Shown here piece after piece: positions 1 through 11,688 of a stretch of 64,000 bases of DNA; within the stretch, counting starts at the first letter, position 1; each line of letters opens with the position of its first letter. The notes below the pieces were generated by a model, which was not told where the DNA came from, ran no database searches, and worked only from the letters and a program-made list of their open reading frames with translations. Origin of the DNA: Anaeramoeba ignava. Taxonomy: Eukaryota > Metamonada > Anaeramoebidae. Location of the stretch: positions 62,001 to 126,000 of the forward strand of contig JAPDFW010000128.1 in the NCBI GenBank assembly GCA_028826165.1, given 5' to 3'. A program made the position numbers and the translations under genes.

Positions 1-3000
1 AAGGATTTATTTTGATCATTTACTTTGCAGAAAAACAAGTCAACAAATTCTATGAAGTTAAGTTTTATCTTGAGAAAATGATTGGCTCGTTTCTTGGGAG
101 TAATAATTATAGTAATCAAATAAATCAATATCAGGTGATATTATTTGTTCAACTAGAACATGACTCACAACACAATCACTTTCCATTTCATTTTGAAAAT
201 GATTGGGAATATTATTATTTAGAAGATCTATATCCAAAATTGCCTCTAGATGATTTGCCAATAACATTTTCATCAACATTTGAAAAATTGAGAGAAAAAA
301 AAGAATTGGAAAAAATATACAGTTCTATTCTCGTTGTTTATCTTCCAAGAAGGGATCATTCTTCCAATATGAATTTGATTAAAAAGTTTGAAGAACAAGA
401 ATTTATGGAAAAAATCAAGAAAATGATTGATTTAGGAACAGAAAAGAATCACCTCATTTGCAAATGGGTTATTGATGAAATTATTCAAGGATTAAAAGCA
501 AAAACCTTGAATTATTCTTTATATGAAAAATTCATTTTGAGTATGTTTGATTTATTGGAAATATTTGTGCAAAATATTAACCAAGATGGAAACTTATTAA
601 TGTTGGAATCACAAAATTCAAGAAATTCAAGGATTACCAAACTGTGGATGACAATCTGGAAAAAAATGGAGATTCCTTTTTTTAAAATGGAGAATGTACA
701 TATCAAATCTTATCATAGCCAATTACCAAAATTGCAAATACCTTTTTCATCATCAATATTTTCAGCAATTCAAAAATACGAAAATATCCTTTCATCTCAT
801 CCAGTATTTCCTTTTATAAAACAGCATCTATCTGAATTTAAAAATGAAGGAATATATAAACATAGACATAACCAAATGGACTTTATAAACGAATATTTCC
901 AAGATTTTATCAAATTCGCACTAAATCCAGAACAAGAAAAGATTTTTAAATCCTTACATATAAATTTATTGGAATGGATTTCAAATCTAAATACAAAAGA
1001 AACCAATTTTGAAAATTCATCGCTAATTGATCTTCACAAAATTTATTTTGAAAAAATTCATCCCCATTTAATTTATTTGATTTCACTTGCTTCAACTATC
1101 AACTACAGTCCAACAGATGGTAAATTTTCGTTTTTATCATTTATGGAGCAATTAACCAATAAATCAAATGAAGATCCAGAATTGAAGAAAGAGATATTTA
1201 ATCTTGATTCAACTAGAATGGAAGAAATGATTAATTTTTTTGTGGAAGCCCAAAAAAATGAAAAGAAATTTCGTCAGATGAAGAAAAATTGGGATATTCA
1301 ATTCTTTAATGCTAATTTCCCGATCAAATTGGAAAAACTCGATCATAACCAAAGCATTGAGGAGCATTGCAAAGCAATTGAAAGATATTATTCTATTGAT
1401 AAAATTTCAATAAATTTATTAAAGAAATTATTTAGTGAACAAGGAAATTATTTAGAAATCCAAATTTGCAAACGATCATATAAAACAAACGATAAAATGT
1501 ACTTAACAATGAAATCAGATGGAGAAACAAATAAAGAAAAATGTCCCATTTGTTCAAAGACACTTAGAGGAAATGATTCTCATTTCGAATCTATTGAAAA
1601 AAAAGATCTTGAAAAACACAGAAACTATGTCCGTGGAATTGCTGACAAATTTGTTAGATGTTTATCATTTTATGGAGATTTGCTTTACCGAAAATTGATT
1701 TTCTTGAAGAAACGAACAAACAATTACAATCTGAATTCCATTAAAGAATTTTTGAATTATTTAAACCAGAAAGTTAAGTTGTTTTATCAAATGGATTCAA
1801 TTCAGACTCTTTATCTAGTATATTTTCCTTTATTCAAAAATTTACTCTGGTTATATAATGATAATGATAATGATAATGATAATGATATTTATGAATTTAT
1901 TGAAGAAGAATTAAGTAATAAAAACACAAATTCATTACATAAAAAACCAGAAAATATTATTATTCTTGTTTGCACAAAAATTATTTACGAAAACCATGAT
2001 TTATTCACTGCATTATCTTCAAAAAATTTGAGTGAATCAAGTTTTGTTAAATCGGAATCCAAGAATATTTTTTCCAATTTTGAGAAAGATTTTTCTGTAA
2101 AGAAGGTGATAAAAATTATCGATAAGGTTATCTATTCCGTGAAAGATCCTCTAACATTCATCAATAGATTTACAAATAGCTTGAGCAGAAGAAATGCAAG
2201 AAAATGGACGAAGTTTATATTACGTCAAATTGAAAAAATACACGGAACAAAATTTCTGAAAATCCTTATTGAATGTGATTTTCCTGACAAAATCCGAAAC
2301 CTTTCATTTTTGAAACCTATTATTACCGAAAATGAGGATTACTTACCTAAATTCCAAATTCCAAACAAAAAGTACGAAAAAACACTTTTATACTATTATG
2401 AAGAAAAGCAAAACAAGAATGATCTGTCGAGCAAATTTAAGGAGTGGTATATTAGTTACCTCTCCGAAAATAGAATCAATTATCTGGATTCTAAGTTTTA
2501 TTTGCATTTTGACAAAATCGAAGATCAATTCCAAAATAAAGAAATTTTCAAAATGGTTATTCATTCTGTTGAAATGTTGGGAGCTTTAAAACTAGAACCA
2601 TTCAACTATTTGTTTTCTTCAGATCTTTTATTTGAATCAGGAGAAGCTGAAATAAAAGTAAATAAGCTTTCTAATTGGTATTGGCCTGGAATGGGAGTGC
2701 ATCCTTTTTATCAAAAAATAACAGAGGAAGATCGTTCCTGGACATTATGTTCTAATAGACATTTGAATTTTTCAAAGTTTTTATATGAAAGATTACAAAA
2801 TTGGTGTGGCTTTTGTAAAACCGAATTGTCACCAAATATAAAAGAGAAAATTGATCAAGCTTTTCTCGAAAACGCTTTATCATATTGTGTTTCAAGTTTT
2901 CCCAATAAAAATCCGGGACTCACACTCAGGAAAATGCATCCAATAATCTTCAGAATAATTCGGTTATTTATTCATTTGTCAATTCTTCCTGTTGCGATAA

Positions 3001-4791
3001 TGAGCGATAAATTTTGCGATCATTTCATTCGAATAATCAATGAGTGTGTCTTCAAGCCTGAAAACAAGACTCAATTAGTTCAGCAATTATTTGATCATAT
3101 TGAGGATGACTTATCAATTTTAGCAGGATTGTTATCTCTTTCAATTTATCAATCAATGATTTATTACCACAACATTTTGGATTTGATTTCGAAACAAAAA
3201 ATTCCAAATTTATTGTTGAGAAAGGATTTCTTCAAGGAAACAAAAGCAAGAGATGCATTCGAAAATCTTTTTTCAACAGTTTATAATCAGCACCACCATA
3301 ATATTATGAAAAGAATGAGAAAATTGTCAAGTTGCTTGGAGCAACCAAAAAATAGTATTAATTTGTTTGAGTTTGAGAAAGCAACTTTATTTCCTGTTGT
3401 GAATTTGTTTTATCAAAATCGACAAAAAAACCAATATCCATGGGTTCAATTTATAATTACAAATGTAACAGAATTGGAAATTTTAAATTTATTTGAAGGA
3501 TTTGTGAAATTTTCAAGCTTTTTGGTTGAAAAATTGAATGGAAAAATTACAAAATTAGAATCTGAAGATATTACCATTTCGAAAGTTTTAGAAGAAGAAA
3601 AAGATAATTTTCAACTAAGGAATAATTATTCTCAATTTAAGCGATTTTGGAAACTAAGCGCACCTTTTTTGAAATATCTAACAGTTGTTAAAGAAATGAA
3701 ATCTGAAAAATTTAAGAGTGAAATTAATAAAGAAACTCCTATTAGTGTTTGTTTACCAGGAAAAAATGATGAAAACTTAATGGTTCCAATTTTAATTGAA
3801 AATTTTATTCATATCCATAATTATTTTGTTAAATATCTATTTGGCAAATCTGTTCAAAGTTCCAAATTCAAATTTCCCATTTCATCACATATTTTAGATC
3901 CAACCAGGTTTATAAGATTTAATATTGGAGAATTTGCAGATTTCGTCACTTATAATAGCAGTATTGATATTGATAGAGCAGAAGAGTTTATTAAGCAAAA
4001 GTTTTCAAATTTAACCCATTTAACAATTTTCGATTTAGAAATGGAATATTTCAAATTTTATGGTGAATATAAAGAGACTGATTGTAGTTTTCTTCATAAT
4101 CCAAAGTGGAATCAAGAGGATATGTTAATGATTGAATGGGATGAAATTGAAACAGAATTAGAATATTATGGTTTTTGGGAAATTTGCAAGAAAATGATTG
4201 AAATTATTATCATTTCGATTTTGAAGAATGAATATCAAAATCAAATTGAAAATGAAAATCAAAAATTTTGAAAATGAAAATCAAAATGAAAATGAAAATG
4301 AAAATCAAAATCAAAATCAAAATCAAAAATTTGGAGAATTATCTATAAAGGAATTTTTACAAAATGATTTGGGATGTATTCAATTTAACAATGTTTTGGA
4401 AAAGGCACAAAAATTCAGTCAATTTTCTAAAATGAAACATCTTCTATTTCTTCAAAATCAATTCAAAAATAATTTCAATACTATTTTAAAAGAACTTCCA
4501 GACAAATTCAAAAAAGAAATGATAGTATTCCAAATTTCTTCAGTAGAAAAATGTTTGAAAGATTTAAATATTCCTGAATTTTTCCAAGTTTTAAAAGAAT
4601 TTATCAAAAAAATAAGAAATAATATTAATAGTAATTATCCAATTAAATCATTAATTCTTTTTTCGATTGAAGATAAGAATTCAAAGATTTATCAAAATAT
4701 CGAAAATAATTTTGATAATCAAAAAACGATTTTAATGGCAAATACTTTTCATCTTTATGAATTTTTACTTCAAAAAACGAAAAGAAAATAA
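1..4791 (+). CDS. RNF213-like giant E3 ligase, C-terminal part (5' partial, one frame break)
   Basis: The frame is open to the left window edge, so the 5' end is missing; the TTG at 12 is not a credible start. Seen: a segment VILFVQLEHD followed by an acidic NDWEYYYLEDL stretch. This resembles the part of RNF213-family proteins just after the AAA+ motor, where a strand ending in a 'VQLPR'-like motif is followed by 'W..iHIDDL'. Also seen are CPIC near residue 500 and, near residue 900, a W-x2-C-x3-H ... WCGFC cluster like an RZ-type zinc finger. The rest is long and helical. A stop at 4269-4271 falls inside an (AAAATG/AAAATC) array. The next frame continues without interruption from about 4230 to 4791 with a helical C-terminus, so the two frames are probably one gene separated by an indel in the array. 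The family call is inference. A canonical RING is not obvious, and the motor domain would lie outside the window. Confidence 0.5.
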
Positions 4792-4892
4792 TCAAAAACA
4801 AAACAAAAAAAAATCAAAAATAAAAATCAAAATAAAAATCAAAAAATAAAAATCAAATAAAAAATCAAATAAAAAAAGTGGAACAAAAAATA

Positions 4893-4939
4893 TTTTTTCA
4901 TTTTTCATTTTTCATTTTTCATTTTTTTTTTTTTTTTTT
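4893..4939 (+). promoter_or_regulatory. TTTTTCATTTTT start-region element (representative)
   Basis: Four TTCATTTTT copies then a poly-T tract ending 4 nt before ATG 4943. The same element, on the gene's strand, precedes most starts in this window: near 7215 (eL6), 18050, 26723-26755 (BIG), 28865-28910 (SNX), 30595-30612 (CEP70-like), 35905 (CDC7), 41443-41465 (C2orf69-like), 45180 (carrier), 49300 (BTB-TLDc), 51340-51375 (MPI), 52012-52040 (PSF1) and 62775-62798. A core-promoter/initiator role is inferred. Confidence 0.45.
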
Positions 4940-4942
4940 AAA

Positions 4943-5101
4943 ATGTCTTTCCAAATTAAATGGCCAAAATTTGATCAATCTATAATTGAAAAAACAAAAT
5001 CAACAATTTCAGAAAAATTAAATATTTTAGAAACACCTATTCTTGATGATGAAGTTGAAGTTGTTTCAATTTTCTTTTTGTTTTTAATTAATCAGAAATA
5101 G
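4943..5101 (+). CDS. Small ORF (52 aa) resembling the N-terminus of an SMP-domain ERMES protein
   Basis: ATG at 4943 follows four TTTTTCATTTTT-type elements and a poly-T tract, the same context that precedes other genes here. The product begins MSFQIKWPKF, followed by a helix and then TPILDDEVEVVS. That order matches how MDM34/MDM12 SMP domains start: 'MSF.(I/F).W', an amphipathic helix, then 'P.I(V/L)DD..V'. The reading frame then runs into a hydrophobic FFLFLIN tail and stops. A normal SMP domain is about 200 aa, so this is either a gene relic or the first exon of a gene whose remaining exons I could not find before the convergent gene ending at 5268. Alternatively it is chance similarity. 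Confidence 0.3.
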   Translation: MSFQIKWPKFDQSIIEKTKSTISEKLNILETPILDDEVEVVSIFFLFLINQK

Positions 5102-5267
5102 ATTTTTTTCTTTTTTTTTATATTATTTTTTTTTTGAAAGGAAAAGAAAAATTAGGAAAAAAAAATTTGAGAATTTTTGATTTGAATTTTTGGTTTGAAT
5201 TAATTATTTTCCAAAAAATTCAAAAATAGAGTGAATCAACTTATTTTTGTTGATTAAATAAGTTCTT

Positions 5268-6790
5268 TTATAAATCCAACGAAATGAATGAAAGATATAC
5301 GAAAAGAATCGTTAATAATAGCATTCCTACAGGCTTGAAAAATTCCAGAAATATATGAGATATACTTTTTAATTTTTGTTTTTGTTGTGGTTCTTCTTGT
5401 GGTTTGTTCTCATTTCTTTGTTCAGGTTTTTTTTTTCTAAAAAATGAAAAAAAGAACTCAAAAATCTTAAATAAAAACAATATTGCTAACATATCTTTGC
5501 TAGATTTTTTAATATAATATCCTAAATCGATTCTTTCCTGCATTTCATCAATCTCATCATTTTTAATTTCATTTTCAATTTTAATCTCATTTTCATTTTC
5601 ATTTTCGTTTTCATTTTCATTTTCATTTTCAATTTGATTTTCATTTTCATTTTGATTTTCAATTTGATTTTGATTTTGATTTTCAATTTGATTTTGATTT
5701 TGATTTTGATTTTCAATTTGATTTTCAATTTGATTTTGATTTTGATTTTCATTTTGATTTTCATTTTCAATTTGATTTTCATTTTCAATTTGATTTTGAT
5801 TTTCGTTTTCATTTTCAATTTTAATCTCGTTTTCATTTTCATTTTGATTTTGTAATTGATTTTCATTTTCAATTTGATTTTCATTTTCATTTTCATTTTC
5901 ATTTTCATTTTGATTTTGATTTTGATTTTGATTTTGATTTTCATTTTGATTTTGATTTTGATTTTGATTTTGATTTTGATTTTCATTTTCAATTTGATTT
6001 TGATTTTCATTTTCAATTTGATTTTCATTTTCATTTTCATTTTCAATTTGATTTTGATTTTTAATTTCATTTTCAATTTTAATCTCGTTTTCATTTTCAT
6101 TTTGATTTTGTAATTGATTTTCATTTTCAATTTGATTTTGATTTTGATTTTGATTTTGATTTTGATTTTGATTTTGATTTTGATTTTGATTTTGATTTTG
6201 ATTTTGATTTTGATTTTGATTTTGATTTTGATTTTGATTTTGATTTTGATTTTGATTTTGGTTTTGATTTTGATTTTGATTTTCATTTTGATTTTGATTT
6301 TGATTTTCATTTTCATTTTCATTTTCATTTTGATTATCATCTAAATCATCTAAACCATCTGAAACATCTAATCATCTTCATCTGAATCATCTTGTTTTTC
6401 ATCTTCATTTTCATAATATCCATCTCCATTTTCATAATCTCCATCTTCATTAAAACTAATTGTTGTTGCTTTTGTTATATTAATATATCTATCAATAGTA
6501 TTATCTTTATCACCTTTTGACCATTCTTCCAATAATAGTATAATATGATGTTTCCCTTTTTTTAAATGAAATGTTTTTCTAAAATAAGGGTTTTCGTGAT
6601 TTAATGCTTCTTTTGGCTAATTTTTTTTATTGTTAAATTTTTTTTTGAATGCGAATTTTTTTTATAAATTAAAAAATAAAAAGAAAAATTATAAATTAAA
6701 ATAAATTCAAACCAAATCATCGATTTTAATTGAGACTCCTTTTAATTGTTTTCTAATTTGAATTTGAACTGGAACTTCGTCTTCATTCAT
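5268..6790 (-). CDS. Repeat-rich protein with C-terminal membrane anchor (2 exons)
   Basis: I do not recognise this protein. Exon 1 is 6790-6713 (26 codons, starting [10 protein letters not shown]). The intron is 6712-6617 (GT-AG, phase 0). Exon 2 starts at 6616 with a conserved-looking beta-rich segment ([20 protein letters not shown], then [10 protein letters not shown]). It then becomes acidic (YENED...DDSDED) and enters a long (GATTTT/CATTTT)n tract on the plus strand, read here as N-(Q/E). The C-terminus from about 5543 to 5268 carries a hydrophobic stretch, a basic/Gln linker and a final hydrophobic segment ([16 protein letters not shown]) that would work as a tail anchor. A TAG at about 6368-6370 breaks the frame within the acidic stretch; one base would restore it, so either a sequencing indel or a broken gene is possible. 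Confidence 0.5.
5560..6350 (-). repeat. Hexanucleotide N-(Q/E) array inside the membrane-anchored protein gene
   Basis: About 790 nt of plus-strand GATTTT/CATTTT/AATTTG units. In the frame of the flanking exon they read as alternating Asn with Gln or Glu (plus Ile-Gln). Other frames give K-M/K-I or hydrophobic I-L/I-F runs, which account for several spurious open frames on both strands. Confidence 0.85.
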
Positions 6791-7578
6791 TTTCTTTTTT
6801 TTTTTATTATTTAAAAAGGAAAAAAAAGGAAAAAAAGGAAAAAAATGATTTTTTAATTTTTTAATTTTTTATTTTTTATTTAACGAAACTTTCCTAAAAA
6901 TTAAAATTAAATCCAAATCTAAATTCCAATTAAATCTAATCCAAATCTAAATTCCAATTAAAATTCAAATTCCAATTAAATCCAAATCTAAATTCCAATT
7001 AAATTCCAATCAAATTCAAATTCAAATTCAAATTCCAAATTAAAATTAAAATCAAAATCCAAATCAATCAAAATCAATCTAAATTCCAATCAAATCCAAA
7101 TTAAAATTTAAATTAAAAAAAAAAGAAAGAAAAAGGAGAAAAAAATTAAAATTAAAAAAAAAAGGAGAAAAATTAAATTAAAAAAAAAATAAAAAAAGAA
7201 AAAAAATTTTTTTTTTCATTTTTTTCATTTTTACTTGTTCGAATGTAAATATAAAATAATAATTTTAATTATTAATTTAAAAAGAAAAACAAAAAGAAAA
7301 ACAAATAATTTAATTCATAGTTTTGTTTTCTTTACAAATTGCTCAATAAATTTATTAAAATTAAAAACAAAAACAAAAACAAAAACAAAAACAAAAACAA
7401 AAACAAAAACAAAATTAAAATCAAAAACAAAATTAAAAACAAAAACAAAAACAAAAACAAAAACAAAATTAAACACAAAATTAAAATTAAAATTAAAATC
7501 AAAAACAAAAACAAAATTAAAAACAAAATTAAAATTAAACAATTATTTTTCATTTTTTTTATTCAATTATTTTAGAGA
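6791..7578. other. Gene-free AT-rich spacer between the divergent membrane-anchored and eL6 genes
   Basis: No convincing coding signal. 6890-7110 holds diverged AAATTCCAATTAAATCCAAATCT-type repeats. 7190-7235 has an A-rich tract followed by T-runs with TTTTTCATTTTT. 7363-7545 is an (AAAAAC)n/(AAAATT)n array. The sequence TATTTTAG at about 7568-7575, just before the eL6 ATG, could be the 3' end of a 5'-UTR intron. Confidence 0.6.
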
Positions 7579-8911
7579 ATGTCCACAAAACAAGAAACCT
7601 TAATTGAAAATGATTCAGAAAACGTGAACAACTCTAATAACGAAATGGAAGTAGATAAAAAGAAAGAAAAAGATTTATATAAACAATATTCACTTTATCC
7701 AAAAAAACGTGTAACAAAAACTCAAAAAATTATAAAAAAAGCACCAAAACTTAGAAAATCAATTACACCTGGTAATTTTACAATTAAAATCAAAATTCAT
7801 TTATAAATTTGAAATTAATATCAAAAATAAAATTAAAATTAAAATTAAAATTAAAATTAAAATTCATTTATAAAATCAAAATTAAAATTAATATTAAAAT
7901 TAAAATTAAAATTAAAATTAAAAATTAAAAATTAAAATTAAAAATTAAAATTAATATTAAAATTAAAAATAAAATCGAAATTAAAAATTAAAATTAAAAA
8001 ATTAAAATTAAAAAATTAAAATTAAAATTAAAAATTAAAATTCAAAATTAAAATTAAAAATAAAATTAAAATTAAAATTAAAATTAAAATTAAAATTAAA
8101 ATTAAAATTCATTTATAAAAATAAAAAGGAACTGTTCTTATTTTATTAACTGGAAAAAACAAAGGAAAAAGAGTTGTCTTTTTAAAACAATTACCATCTG
8201 GTTTATTATTAGTTACAGGTAAAAAAATTTAAAATTCATTTATAAAATTAATATTAAAATTAAAATTAAAATTAAAATTAAAATTAAAATTAAAATTAAA
8301 ATTAAAATTAAAATTAAAATTAAAATTAAAATTAAAATTAAAATTAAAATTAAAATTAAAATTAAAATTAAAATTAAAATTAATATTAAAATTAAAATTA
8401 AAATTAATATTAAAATTAATATTAATATTAAAATTAAAATTAATATTAATATAAAAATTAAAATTCATTTATAAATTTAAAATTAAAATTCATTTATAAA
8501 ATTAAAATTCGTTTATAAAATTAAATTCATTTATAAAATTAAAAATTAAAAGGACCTTATTCAATTAATGGAATTCTTCTTTCAAGAGCTAATCAAAGAT
8601 ATGTTATTGCAACTAAAACCAAAATTAATATTGAAAATGTGAAAATTCCAGAAGAAGTAAATGATGATTTATTCAAACAAAAGAAAGAAAAAGTTGAAAA
8701 AGAAAAAAGTGAAAAAGATCTTCTTGATGGAGAAGTTGGAAAAAAGAAAAAGAAAGAAAAAAAAGTTATTCCTCAAGAAAAACTTGACAGACAAAAGATT
8801 ATTGATGAACCAATTTTAGAAGAAATCAAAAAAGAACCACTTCTTGAACGTTATCTTAAATCTCTTTTTAGTTTAACTAATGGTCAATTCCCTCATAAAA
8901 TGGTTTTCTAA
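7579..8911 (+). CDS. RPL6: 60S ribosomal protein eL6 (3 exons)
   Basis: A structural protein of the large cytosolic ribosomal subunit. Exon 1 is 7579-7771, exon 2 is 8129-8218 and exon 3 is 8553-8911; both introns are phase 1 with GT-AG ends. The joined protein contains the eL6 signature: [54 protein letters not shown], then the usual Lys-rich stretch and the C-terminus [16 protein letters not shown] (human eL6 ends in a near-identical motif). The N-terminus is shorter than in metazoans and acidic/Lys-rich. Both introns are almost entirely AAAATT repeats with ATTCATTTATAAAAT interspersed. The start at 7579 is the first ATG in frame. Confidence 0.95.
7772..8128 (+). repeat. eL6 intron 1, AAAATT repeat
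   Basis: 357-nt phase 1 intron (GTAATT ... AAAAAG). It is built from AAAATT units with ATTCATTTATAAA segments near 7795, 7863 and 8109. Its coding phase is fixed by G-GA-ACT joining PG to TVLILL. Confidence 0.9.
8219..8552 (+). repeat. eL6 intron 2, AAAATT repeat
   Basis: 334-nt phase 1 intron (GTAAAA ... TTAAAAG). It consists of AAAATT and AATATT units, with several ATTCATTTATAAA or ATTCGTTTATAAA elements at its start and from 8464 to its end. Confidence 0.9.
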
Positions 8912-9186
8912 ATTTCAAATTCGTTTCTTTTTTTTCATCAATTTTTTTTTTTTGCTTCATTTCTTTTTACTTTCAAAAACTTACATAATAACGAAAAAAC
9001 AAATTTTTTTTACACAATTTTATCTTCAATTTAGAGAAAATTCAACTCAAAAATGATTTTTTTTTTCTTTTCTTTTTCTTTTTAAGAAATAAATTTTTTC
9101 CTTTTTAAAATTAAATTTTGTTTTTTTTTCAATTAAAAAAAGAATTCATTTTTTTTTTTAAATTTAAAATTTTATTATTTAAATGA

Positions 9187-11508
9187 CAGAAAAAGATTTT
9201 ACAACAAAAATATAAATTATTAAAAAAAAAATACAAAGAAATCTTATCTAAACAAACAAAACAAGAAGAAAATGATGAACTCCAAATGCAAATTATGGTT
9301 GAAGATGAATCAAAAAAATGGAGTTTATTACAAAATCAAGTTCAAAATCATCTTTATTCATTAACATTAAATAGCACTCAAGAAGAAATTGATTCTGTTA
9401 TGAATCTTCTTCAAGAAGTTGTTATTAAATTTTATGAAAATGAAACTTTAGAAACAAAACTTCATATGGCTAAAGCAGAAGCTAAAGTTCAATTATTAAA
9501 ATCCCAAAAAAAACAAAGAAAGCAAAAATTGATTAAAATGGATTCTGTTTTAAATGATATTCAAAAACAAATTCTTCAAATTAAATTAGAAAAAGAAAAA
9601 GTTATTGAAGAAGCAAAAGATATTTTGAAAGAATATTCACTAAATTTAAGAAATACAAACGAGAATTCAATTCAAAAATCAAAACTGCAATATCAGCTCG
9701 AATTAAATCAAAATCAATTTAAAAATGAAAATGAAAATCAATTTAAAAATGAAAATGAAAATCAATTTAAAAATGAAAATGAAAATCAAAATGAAAATCA
9801 AAATGAAAATCAAAATCAATTTAAAAATCAAAATGAAAATGAAAATGAAAATGAAAATCAAAATCAAAATCAAAATCAAAATCAAAATCAAAATGAAAAT
9901 CAAAATGAAAATCAATTACAAAATCAAAATGAAAATGAAAATCAAAATCAAAATCAATTTAAAAATCAAAATCAAAATCAAAATCAATTTAAAAATGAAA
10001 ATCAAAATCAAAATCAAAATCAAAATCAAAATCAAAATCAAAATAATGAAAATGAAAATGAAAATCAATTTAAAAATGAAAATAAAAATAAAATCAAAAA
10101 TTCGAATAATGATGTTTCTGTTGAATCTTTACTCACAAAAGTTAGTGATTTGGTTCAAGAAAATTTTTCATTAAGAGAAGAAATTCGTCAAAAAGATGAA
10201 TGGATTACTCAAACTAAAAAATTTAATGAAGAAAATAATGATTCAAAAAATCCAATTAATTTGAAAGAAATTATTAAACACAAAAAAGAAAAAATTCATC
10301 AATTAAAAGAAAAAATTTCAATTTATCAACAATATTTAAGTGATTTTCAATTAGATTTTGATGAAAATCAAAAATTATTGTTATTTCAAGGAAGTCAAAT
10401 ACATCAACAAAAACAAGAAATTGAATTATTAATGGGAACAAAAAATCAAAATCAAAACCAAAATGAAAATCAAAATGAAAATGAAAATGAAAATGAAAAT
10501 GAAAATGAAAATGAAAATAAAAATCAAAATGAAAATCAAATCCAAAATCAAATTCAAAATAAAAATCAAATTCAAATTCAAAATAAAAATCAAAATCAAA
10601 TTCAAAATCAAATCCAAAATCAAATTCAAAATAAAAATCAAAATCAAAATCAAAATCAAAATCAAAATCAAAATGAAAATAATTTAGATTTAAAAAATAA
10701 AGAAGATAATGCTTTTATTGAACAATTTGAAAAAGCTCAAAAAGAATTATTAGAAAAACATAAATCATTTATAAAATTAGAAGAAGAAATGAAAAAAAGG
10801 AATCTCAAAATTCCAGAAAATTCTTTATCAAAACAAGAAATTGCAAAAATGAAGTATATGAAACCAGCAATTATAAACCATAAAAAAAATGTATTTTATC
10901 AACCAAAAAAAGCAAATAGAAAAAGTGTTTCTTTTTCGGGAGTTAAAGATGATCCTGAAATTGTTATTCAACGTAAATCCACTCAGGAAATTGCAGAATC
11001 ATTAAAACTTCCATTTGATAGAAGAAGATATCAAAGAGGAACAAATTATGGAAGAAGAGGAAATTTATATCAAATAAAAAAACCATTATTCCAAATTTCA
11101 AAAAATTTAAATCAAAATCAAAATCAAAATCAAAATCAAAATCAAAATCAAATTCAAAATCAAAATTCAAAAATCAAAAATCAAATTCAAAATCAAAATC
11201 AAAATCAAAATCAAAATCAAAATCAAAATCAAAATCAAAATCAAAATCAAAATCAAAATCAAAATCAAAATCAAAATCAAAATCAAAATCAATTTGAAAA
11301 TCAAAATCAAAATCAAAATCAATTTCAAAATCAATTTAAAAATCAAAATCAAAAATCTCCTTTAAAAGCTCCTTCTGAAAATGAAATTCCTATTGAAATT
11401 GATAGTGATTCAAATGATTCAAATAGTTGGACTGATACAAGTGAAACAAGTAGTTTTACTTTTTCTTCAAGTGATGATGAAGAAAAGAAAAAAAGAAAAG
11501 AAAATTAA
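9187..11508 (+). CDS. Coiled-coil protein with three N-(Q/E) arrays, function unknown
   Basis: Unrecognised, about 770 aa. The frame is open and heptad-rich from 9187 (ILQQKYKLLKKKYKEIL), but the first in-frame ATG is at 9286. The ATG at 9183 is one frame away, so a short upstream exon or a single-base indel is likely. Order: coiled coil (to about 9700); N-(Q/E) array (9710-10090); coiled coil (10110-10440); second array (10440-10680); helical segment ending in a Lys/Arg-rich patch with GTNYGRRGNLYQ; third, nearly pure NQ array (11110-11360); and an acidic Ser-rich tail (DSDSNDSNSWTDTSETSS). The alternation of coiled coils and N/Q tracts suggests a scaffold or cytoskeletal protein, but that is inference. 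Confidence 0.7.
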   Translation, partial: QKKILQQKYKLLKKKYKEILSKQTKQEENDELQMQIMVEDESKKWSLLQNQVQNHLYSLTLNSTQEEIDSVMNLLQEVVIKFYENETLETKLHMAKAEAKVQLLKSQKKQRKQKLIKMDSVLNDIQKQILQIKLEKEKVIEEAKDILKEYSLNLRNTNENSIQKSKLQYQLELNQNQFKNENENQFKNENENQFKNENENQNENQNENQNQFKNQNENENENENQNQNQNQNQNQNENQNENQLQNQNENENQNQNQFKNQNQNQNQFKNENQNQNQNQNQNQNQNNENENENQFKNENKNKIKNSNNDVSVESLLTKVSDLVQENFSLREEIRQKDEWITQTKKFNEENNDSKNPINLKEIIKHKKEKIHQLKEKISIYQQYLSDFQLDFDENQKLLLFQGSQIHQQKQEIELLMGTKNQNQNQNENQNENENENENENENENKNQNENQIQNQIQNKNQIQIQNKNQNQIQNQIQNQIQNKNQNQNQNQNQNQNENNLDLKNKEDNAFIEQFEKAQKELLEKHKSFIKLEEEMKKRNLKIPENSLSKQEIAKMKYMKPAIINHKKNVFYQPKKANRKSVSFSGVKDDPEIVIQRKSTQEIAESLKLPFDRRRYQRGTNYGRRGNLYQIKKPLFQISKNLNQNQNQNQNQNQNQIQNQNSKIKNQIQNQNQNQNQNQNQNQNQNQNQNQNQNQNQNQNQNQFENQNQNQNQFQNQFKNQNQKSPLKAPSENEIPIEIDSDSNDSNSWTDTSETSSFTFSSSDDEEKKKRKEN
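9710..11360 (+). repeat. Three coding AAAATC/AAAATG arrays
   Basis: Sub-arrays at about 9710-10090, 10440-10680 and 11110-11360. All are read in the N-Q/N-E frame of the coiled-coil gene. The third is an almost homogeneous run of CAAAAT. Confidence 0.85.
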
Positions 11509-11688
11509 ATTAAATTAAATGAAAATAAAAGATAAATTGTGATAAAAAAAAAAAGAAGAAAAACAATTTTTTTTCTTTAATTCTCCTTTCTTATTAAAAA
11601 TAAATTTAATTTAAAAAAATAAAAATTAATTTTTTTTTTCCTTTTCATTTTTTTTTTTAATCAAAAATTAACCGTTAAAAAAAAATTT

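Noticed and set aside
5522-6344. K-M/K-I frame on the minus strand and I-F/I-L frames on the plus strand
   Set aside because: They are alternative readings of the N-(Q/E) array; the frame that connects to real sequence on both sides is the N-Q one.
8229-8468. Minus-strand N-F repeat frame
   Set aside because: Lies wholly in eL6 intron 2, an AAAATT repeat.
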